A stretch of 64,000 bases of DNA from Amoebidium appalachense (lineage: Eukaryota > Ichthyosporea), in NCBI GenBank assembly GCA_963693365.1, contig CAVNZM010000011.1, positions 2,666,001 through 2,730,000 on the forward strand, in the 5' to 3' direction. Shown here one piece after another: positions 57,463 to 64,000 of this stretch; positions within the stretch are counted from its first letter, which is position 1; each line of letters starts with the position of its first letter. Below the pieces are notes generated by a model. The model was given only the letters and a program-made list of their open reading frames with translations. It was not told the DNA's origin and made no database searches. The position numbers were made by a program, and so were the translations under genes.

Positions 57463-58133
57463 CCCCTAAAGCTTTCTTTCTTTTTTTCTTTTTCTTTTTT
57501 TTTTTTTGCGGGGGCTCTTCCAGTTCGTGTTATCCTTTTTTCTTTTCTGGGGGCGAAGTTCACGTACTGGCTGGCTGCATCACACCGTGACGGTTCGTGT
57601 GTTTCTACTTGTGCTTGGAAATTCACTTTTTCTTTTTGTGTGGTCCGGCGCTGTACATGTGGAGATATAAATTTCAGCATAGGGGGATTGTGCACAGGGA
57701 TTTATTTATTCGGCAATTGTTGTCTTTTATTAGGAATATTAAAGGTTTGCTTGTACATGTTGGCCTATTGCTTATAGACGATGTAGGTATAGCAAGTTTA
57801 GGAACCCACTCGTAGGATAGATTTTTTAAATCCCGAAATGTTCGAATACACGCGGGGAGCCGGGAGGGAAGGGCACATGAGAGTGAATGTATGAAGATCT
57901 TATGTAGAGCGTCGGTATGTGATGTGAATCAAAACTCAATGAATGAATGAATGGTACGTTGTAATGAGACTGCTCATGCTTTATCATATGACAAGAAGAA
58001 ACAAACCGAAAGACTTAGGCTATACACGTCATAGCACGAGTCACTGTCAAAAATGCCTTGCACTTTTAAGTGCGCTCAGATCCCCCCCCCCTCGGCGCAC
58101 CCACCACCAACTAAATGTCTCTCTTGGGCAACC

Positions 58134-58164
<31 letters not shown>

Positions 58165-58839
58165 CACCACCCCAGACCCCAAAACCCGAAGACAGGCAAC
58201 CCGCTCCACTTATTGCTTGATAATAGGTTACGACTAGCGTTTATAGAGCAGTTGCATGGCTTGCAACCAGAACAAAACCACGTGTGATACCACTACTAAT
58301 GACTATTACACAAAACAATAATACCCTTTTTAGCCACTAGTATTAGTATCGTATTATTCTTACCGTAGCTACCGAAAAACCTATGTAAACCTCCCAAGTA
58401 CAAAAGCCAAATATCCAAATAAGCGGGCTGATTGATGGGAATATTTGAATGCAACAGCTGCACACAGAGTTAGCTTGGCAACACCTAATAAACCCTCTTC
58501 CCTTAGCTTCCCGTCGATATAGGATTTACAGCACAATATTTGCCAACTAATCGTTTTATCACAATAAATAAAGATATAAATTTTAAACCGAAAAATTGAA
58601 AGAAAAAAAAAAAAAGAAAAAAGATGGGGGGTGGGGTTTTCGCCCTAGTAACACCCCAAGACCATCACTATCTATCACCACCCATCCCATCTGCTAATAC
58701 ATGTCCGAAAAAGTCCGAAAAATGTCCGAAAAAGCCAGTCACGATTATGCATTGCACGAACGTCGACTGCTCACAAATCACATCTACTTTCTTTCCCCCA
58801 CGAAACAAACCATCGCACACTCAACTCATTGATCCAAAC
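57383..58839. other. Convergent intergenic region
   Basis: Lies between the stop of the plus-strand gene and the end of the next minus-strand gene. T-runs occur at 57428-57460 and an A run at 58135-58160. The plus strand at 57597-57815 holds a 73-codon frame with GIVHRDL and LLIDDVGIASLG, which recalls the catalytic loop and DFG region of a protein kinase; it lacks the Lys after HRDL and has DDVG for DFG. It may be a decayed kinase fragment. Confidence 0.35.
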
Positions 58840-59758
58840 TCAACCCCCGCAGGGCCCTTCCCCCCCAAACCCAACAAGAGGGGGGTTGCAAATGCGACAC
58901 TTGTCTTTCCTCTTTCCATGCTCGCAAAGGGACCCCCTGCATTCTTCGCATTCCAGACGCACCAATCCGTGATCGCACATTGAATGCAAACAGTCCTTGC
59001 ATTTGTTCTTGATCTTTCCATGCTCACACATGCCCACGCTAGAGCAGTCAGGGCAGTTGTAGCGGAGTTTCTTGTGCACGCACACAGACGACCCACCACA
59101 GTCCTTGCATTTGTGCCTCTGACGACGGTGCACACAGATGCCTGAGGGAATAGGGTAGGATGGGGTAAGTGTTTGCGTGTGTGAATGCGTGTGTGAATGC
59201 GTGTGTGAATGCGTGTGTGTATTTGTGTGTGTATTTGTGTGTGTATTTGTGTGTGTATTTGTGTGTGTATTTGGGGGTGGGTAAGCATGAGGTAGCAGGA
59301 TATGAGGTTGTACGGTGCAAAACATGAAGGCACACACAGGCGTGACAGGGCCACCACCTTTGCTGGGGATGGAGATGGCCTTTCACTGTGACACACTGAG
59401 GCCAGCAAACAAACTATTACACACCCAGATTGGGGCGGGGAGGGGGGGAGGGAGGGAGGGGTAAAGACTATAAGAATGTACGAAGTAAACATATTTATTA
59501 ATTTTTTTATTTTTTAAAAAGAGAGGGGGGAAGGGGGGGAAAACGCAGACACAGAGTTAGGATCACAAGGAGGATGGGGGAGAGGGAGAAAGGGAGAGCA
59601 CACACGTACCCTTTCCGCCGCAGTCCGGGCACAGATAGGGTTGACGGCCATGTGGGCAGGGGGGTTTGCCCCCACAGGCCACACAGAACGACCGCACCTG
59701 GCCGTGGGGGCACAAAACTACCTTCTTTCGGCCGGACCGGTCCTTGCCCACCAGAGTT

Positions 59759-59813
<55 letters not shown>

Positions 59814-60003
59814 CATGTTCGGTGGGTATGAAAAAAGAAAAAAATAAAAACAAAGGGGGGGTTAGGTGTTTCAGGTACAAAGTACACACCATGAGCAAGC
59901 ATCATAAGTAGAGCTCACCCTCAGGGGCAGCCAAGGCCGTCCATAGTGCCCAGTTTTTATCCTTTGAGTGTGTTTGGGAAATCCGCCTATCATACCATTT
60001 CAT
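58840..60003 (-). CDS. Seven-repeat CxHx6CxxC zinc-binding-type protein
   Basis: Exons 60003-59919, 59759-59610 and 59141-58840 join in phase to 178 residues. The start MKWYDRRISQTH is the only in-frame ATG of exon 1. After a 45-residue leader (WALWTALAAPEGTLVGKDRS), seven units follow with invariant C-x-H-x6-C-x2-C spacing and a 15-19 residue period: LCPHGQVRSFCVAC, PCPHGRQPYLCPDC, ICVHRRQRHKCKDC, VCVHKKLRYNCPDC, MCEHGKIKNKCKDC, MCDHGLVRLECEEC and LCEHGKRKDKCRIC. Each could bind one zinc through three Cys and one His. Comparable CEHG...CKDC repeats occur in proteins of algae, other protists and large DNA viruses, mostly without known function. The exon 1/2 and 2/3 borders fall before unit 1 and between units 2 and 3. 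Intron 1 ends in a CA run on the sense strand. Confidence 0.85.
59165..59274 (-). repeat. 12-base tandem repeat in intron 2
   Basis: Three to four copies of GTGTGTGAATGC followed by about five copies of GTGTGTATTTGT. On the coding strand this is A/C-rich and lies just before the acceptor at 59142. Confidence 0.85.
59762..59808 (-). repeat. (CA)n at the 3' splice site of intron 1 (sense strand)
   Basis: Plus-strand (TG)n ending at the CT of the minus-strand AG acceptor (59760-59761). The CA array itself provides the acceptor, as in the plus-strand genes. Confidence 0.88.
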
Positions 60004-60010
60004 TTACGTG

Positions 60011-60023
<13 letters not shown>

Positions 60024-60044
<21 letters not shown>

Positions 60045-60201
60045 GGGGGGGGGGGGGGGGGGGAGGGGGGTTTGAATGCAGAACACAGTACGAAGTACGC
60101 ATACACGATGAGATACATGGTGCAGGACCCATGCAAAGGCAAACATTCAAGTATGCAGCATCAGCCATGCGCACAGTATGCGTCATAAGCAGAGCCCATC
60201 C
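60024..60201. repeat. T/G homopolymers and second copy of the dispersed sequence
   Basis: A T run at 60012-60043 and a G run at 60044-60070 are followed by the ~125-base sequence that matches 55326-55452 in inverse orientation. The copy abuts the stop codon of the gene at 60202. Confidence 0.7.
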
Positions 60202-60290
60202 TCAGGGAGGGCCCAAGTCATCAATTGCGTCTGAGTTTCGACCCCTTAGCCCGCGTATATACGACGCTCCAACTCAGACAGCAGCATCAA

Positions 60291-60328
<38 letters not shown>

Positions 60329-60720
60329 ATACCCTCTTTGCTCGGGGTGCCAGGCTCCGTGTTGTCTCCTCCCTCTCCTCCGGTCTCACCCTCACCACCC
60401 TCACCACTTGCAACCTGGTGTATGCACATTACGGTGAGTGGACGATTGTTCTATTTTGTGTGTGTGTTGTGAGAGTGTGAGTAAGAGGGAGAGTGAGAGT
60501 GTGTGTGTGGGGGGGAAGGTTGCATGTGTGTCCGTGTGATAACAAGAGGGTGGGCTGGTCATGGACCATCATTCATCCATTCTCCCTTCTGATTGGGGGG
60601 GGGGGGGGGGGGGGGGGGGGGCAACAACAACAACGGAATAAGAGTAAACAACCCCTAATTAAAGACGTTTTATGTGCGCGTGTGTGCGTCTCTCTCTCTC
60701 TCTCTCTTTCCTGTCTCTCT

Positions 60721-60787
<67 letters not shown>

Positions 60788-60883
60788 TTTTGTTTTTTTT
60801 GTTTTTTTTGTTTTTTTTTTTTTGGGGGGGGGGGGGGGGGTTCGTACATCAGCAGGAGCACCACCCTCTATGGCTGCAGCCAT
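60202..60883 (-). CDS. Small acidic Gly/Glu-rich protein (unrecognised)
   Basis: Exons 60883-60848, 60414-60333 and 60272-60202 join in phase and encode 62 residues. They read MAAAIEGGAPAD, then VASGEGGEGETGGEGGDN...PGTPSKE, then VGASYIRGLRGRNSDAIDD and a TGA. The ATG has a strong GCCATGG context. The frame is also open upstream with GRPKGSVTKKR, an AT-hook-like word, behind a possible acceptor (ATTAG at about 60915). The true start may therefore lie in an earlier exon. Donors are GTACGA and GTATTG, and the introns hold C-runs and CA arrays on the sense strand. No family is recognised; the composition suggests a disordered acidic protein. Confidence 0.5.
60731..60783 (-). repeat. (CA)n array in intron (sense strand)
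   Basis: Plus-strand TG array, with T runs and a G run to 60840 on the donor side. On the minus strand the order is C run, A-rich, CA array. Confidence 0.85.
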
Positions 60884-60959
60884 GGCCCTCTTCTTGGTCA
60901 CACTGCCCTTAGGCCGGCCTAATGTTGAAATTTTAGTGAGGAGGTTCCAATGGGGTTAA

Positions 60960-61810
60960 GTTAAGCGCGTATTTTCAATTTGAATCACAAACAAACACAA
61001 ACACAAACACACCAACAACAACCACAAACCAACCAACCCTGAAAAGAAATAAGAATAAACTAATCGGGTGTTTCAGTATGAGTCACCAGCCGAAATCGAA
61101 GTTCGAGGCATGAGGGCGCGGTTGGAACGAGCCGATAGGCGAGTGTTCTAACCCCTCCCGAGTGACTCGAACGAGATGAGGCGCACGCGACGAGTGCTCA
61201 AGGGCGCGGTTTTGTAAAGTTACAAAATTCCATTGTTACACGTGAAAGCAACGTTTTATTCAGTAAGTGCGTTGGAATGCACTCCGGCCACAAGGCTTGG
61301 GAAAAGTATGCAAAAAAGGAACTCGTTCACCAATCACGATACAGCTAGATGGGGAAAATCTCGAACGGGCCAAGCTTAACACCGATTCTGATTGGATGAT
61401 AACCATCATTGAACAATTATAGCCTGAGCTTGCATTCTCCAGATTCCGATAAGCTGGCGAAGGTATATAAAGCACCCCTGGTCGTCATTTCATTCTCTTT
61501 TTGCTTCTTTTCGGGGCTGGTTGCCGCACCCCCTTCTCTTGGCCAGTTCAAAAACCCTCGGTGGCTCAGGGTTTTCGAATGGCATGCGGCGAGTTTTTTC
61601 ACGGTTCACAGCCTTAGCCAAACAAATAAAGAAAAATCAGAGTTAAACATCGCTCCAGCAAATAGGGCGTGACGTCATAAGTTGCAAAACCAGCATTCGA
61701 CCTCAAAATCTTATGTAAATGTATGAGACCTGACCTGTCAAAGGCCCACCTCCATATCACATCCCATTCCTCCGTCCCATACAAGTGACAAAGCCAGAAG
61801 GGGGGGGAAA

Positions 61811-61842
<32 letters not shown>

Positions 61843-62268
61843 CCATACCTCGTTTTCTCTTCACGCCCTCCCTGGTTCGGGTGTGTGTGTTCGTTGCGGG
61901 AAGAAGGAATTTGGAGGTAGGGAGAGAATGAGGGTGTTAGAATCTATCACACGTGTGTGGGGGCATGTTGGAGATGGGGAGAGGGGGCATGTAGTACGCA
62001 GGACAAAAAAGAGCGGAGCTACACAATGTGGATACGTAATAAAATTATATGCAGTATTGGTGGTGGTGGTGGTGGTGGTGGGGGGGGGGGGGGGGGGGGG
62101 GGGGGGGGAGGGGGGTGTAATCAGAGATATAGATAGAGCATGCCCTCTGGTATCCTACCCGTGGGGATGAGAGTGTCAGTGTGTGTGTATATGCACATGT
62201 GGATTAGTATACACGGATTGTGCAGTGGGTTTAGATGTTTGTTCTCCTTCTGGCAATGAATAAATAAG

Positions 62269-62352
<84 letters not shown>

Positions 62353-62544
62353 ACGTTCAATCTTAATTCATTTTATTATTTTCGGGGGAAAGGGTGTCGC
62401 AAGACATGCGAGATAAGAGATCACAAGAAAACCCATCAGAACAGGGAAAAAAACAAACACGATGCCCCATAGACAAATAAATATAACAGCAGGGGCAGTT
62501 GTTGTCGAGAACAAAGGAAGACGACACACATATAATAACATCAC

Positions 62545-62630
<86 letters not shown>

Positions 62631-62708
62631 AGTGTCAACCACTTACCCACCCTACCACCCTCACGCACATACACGTGAGTGCACACACACGCGCGCACAC
62701 GCACACAC

Positions 62709-62779
<71 letters not shown>

Positions 62780-62853
62780 CGTACATACCCTTGTTCACCG
62801 CCCTCTATGTCCCCGGCGACATAACTTGACATGCGAGGCCCCTGCCCAGTCAA
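60960..62853. other. Non-coding region with one promoter-like cluster
   Basis: CCAAT words at 61330 and (inverted) 61391 precede TATATAAA at 61464-61471, with AATAAA near 61626. No convincing frame follows. G runs lie at 61801-61841 and 62078-62110 and (TG)n/(CA)n arrays at 62271-62350, 62549-62628 and 62703-62776. A minus-strand ATG at 62832 begins MSSYVAGDIEGGEQ before a GTATGT donor, but no partner exon is found. Confidence 0.4.
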
Positions 62854-63250
62854 TCATGTGAGTGGCTGAAATAAAGATGGAGCGGGGCAAAAGAGAATAC
62901 GATGCAAACCAGGGACCAGGTGCATGAAGACTAAGTTGTTCCAAAAAATCAAAGCAGCTATGATTCATACATCGGCATTCAAGAACATGAAGATGTTCAG
63001 GTACCGCAAAAACTTGCCTTGGTTCCAGTTCATTGATGTGTACCTTGCATACCACGTTCATCCTTATTTTCATCGTCCTCTTTTTTTTGTTTTTTTGTCT
63101 TGCTTCTTCATTTCTCCCCCCTCCCCCTTCTGGCATGCCCCGTGCGCGTGTGCCTGCCTGTATTTCCCTTCTTCTTCTTCTTCTTTTGGTTTTTTCTTTT
63201 CTATTTTTTTTTATATTTTTTTATTTTTATTTTTATTTTTTTATTTTTTT

Positions 63251-63294
<44 letters not shown>

Positions 63295-63450
63295 AAAAGC
63301 AGCACATACATCACAGGTGCACTTTGAAGCATCACAGACGATAGCCGTCAGCACAGCCCCGGGCTGGAAACCTTCCACACAGTCCAGCTGGCTGTTGGTG
63401 TAGTGCGGTAGAAGCTCCATGTTCTCAATCACAAACTGGCGCACTTGCGT
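62854..63450 (-). CDS. C-terminal exons of an unrecognised gene
   Basis: Minus-strand exons 63450-63323, 63043-62971 and 62865-62854 join in phase. The first (QFVIENMELLPHYTNSQLDC ... EGFQPGAVLTAIVCDASK) follows a clear TTTTTCCCAG acceptor, the second reads YTSMNWNQGKFLRYLNIF, and the last adds PLT and a TGA. An alternative donor (GTATGT at 63309) would lengthen the first exon by 13 bases. The intron between 63322 and 63044 has a long C run and A/T-rich tracts on the sense strand. The acceptor at 63044 (GTATGCAAG) is weak, so this junction is the least sure. Upstream exons were not identified. No family is recognised. Confidence 0.48.
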
Positions 63451-64000
63451 CTGGGAAAAAGGAAGAAGAAGCGGAAGAAGAAGAAAGGTGGGTGGGTGGG
63501 TGGGTGGGGGGGGGGGGGGGGGGGCATGGTAAGTGGGTGGTGGAAGGTGGTGATATGTGTGGGTGGGTGTGGTTGTGGTCAGTGTGTGTGCAGTGCATTT
63601 ATTGCTGAAACTGTATTCGATCCGTTAATTAACGTCTATATCGGCATTTCTCCAGGATTCCAGTTTGTATAGTGATCACACGACTTCTTATATAATATAA
63701 AAAACCCCGCACCATATATAGGCAAAGCCACCGATGTTGTCTAACGTCACACCGCAAAATGCCGAAATAGGTCTAATATGAATGCATTGTCGCTTCCAAA
63801 TAACCTTTCAGCATGGTCTCTGCTTCATGTACTTGTTAGAGCAGAGATTTGTCTATGCAAATCTCACAAAAATAAATCCCGGCAGAATGAAATTGCAGAT
63901 TGAATTAGTTGGTTCCCTCCACTATCCTGGCGTCATTCAAACTGAATCACACTGCAAGCAGACAAATTCCATTCAAAAGACCCCCACCCATCTCGACCCG
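63451..64000. other. Right edge: intron or intergenic sequence
   Basis: Contains (TGGG)n and a G run at 63485-63524, then unique AT-rich sequence with an AATAAA at about 63872. No gene is visible; upstream exons of the preceding gene may lie beyond the window. Confidence 0.4.

Noticed and set aside
61080-61220. tRNA-like GTTCGA words
   Set aside because: No acceptor stem or anticodon arm can be folded around them.
62368-62540. Hydrophobic minus-strand frame resembling a small membrane subunit (LWGIVFVFFPVLMGFLV)
   Set aside because: No acceptor AG precedes it and it flows out of a CA/TG array; no partner exon.
62789-62832. First exon MSSYVAGDIEGGEQ with GTATGT donor
   Set aside because: Starts 22 bases after the stop of the preceding minus-strand gene, and no following exon could be found, so it is not called as a gene.

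Overview
This is nuclear DNA from a eukaryote with many spliceosomal introns. The evidence is GT-AG introns (often GTATGT, GTAACA or GTACGT donors), TATA and CCAAT promoter motifs, a small-TIM mitochondrial chaperone gene, and four kinds of transposable element: a Ty3 chromovirus, Ty1/copia, a DIRS-like element and a TIR-flanked element. Proteins with FASTK/OPR/HPR-type helical repeats and CxHx6CxxC repeat proteins suggest a unicellular protist or alga, but I cannot name the lineage. Long homopolymers and (CA)n runs dominate the non-coding DNA, and there is one 500-N gap (42598-43097).

Layout. 1-8.7 kb holds two plus-strand genes: a RING/TRAF-type zinc-finger gene and a C2H2 zinc-finger gene. 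8.7-20.4 kb holds an unrecognised gene with a CxxC motif and a basic N-terminus, cut by a 7.85-kb chromovirus with 777-bp LTRs and a 5-bp target duplication. 20.4-26.1 kb is an internally deleted copia element with tandem 3' LTRs and a 1.25-kb nested insertion. 26.1-29.0 kb is a tandem duplication of a promoter-like segment. 29.8-36.2 kb holds small multi-exon genes, with an intron filled by seven to eight copies of a ~445-bp repeat. 37.4-47.3 kb is a diverged copy of part of that segment, broken by a 5.27-kb TIR element carrying two unrecognised genes and by a deleted DIRS-like retroelement. 50.4-52.4 kb is TIM13 on the minus strand. 53.0-57.4 kb is a putative organellar helical-repeat protein on the plus strand. 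58.8-63.5 kb holds three minus-strand genes, including a protein with seven CxHx6CxxC units.

Many 3' splice sites sit directly at the end of a (CA)n or poly-C tract on the sense strand. Coding strand can therefore often be read from whether the local homopolymer is C (plus genes) or G (minus genes). Several reading frames break by one base near homopolymers. Assembly errors and true pseudogenes cannot be separated from this sequence alone.
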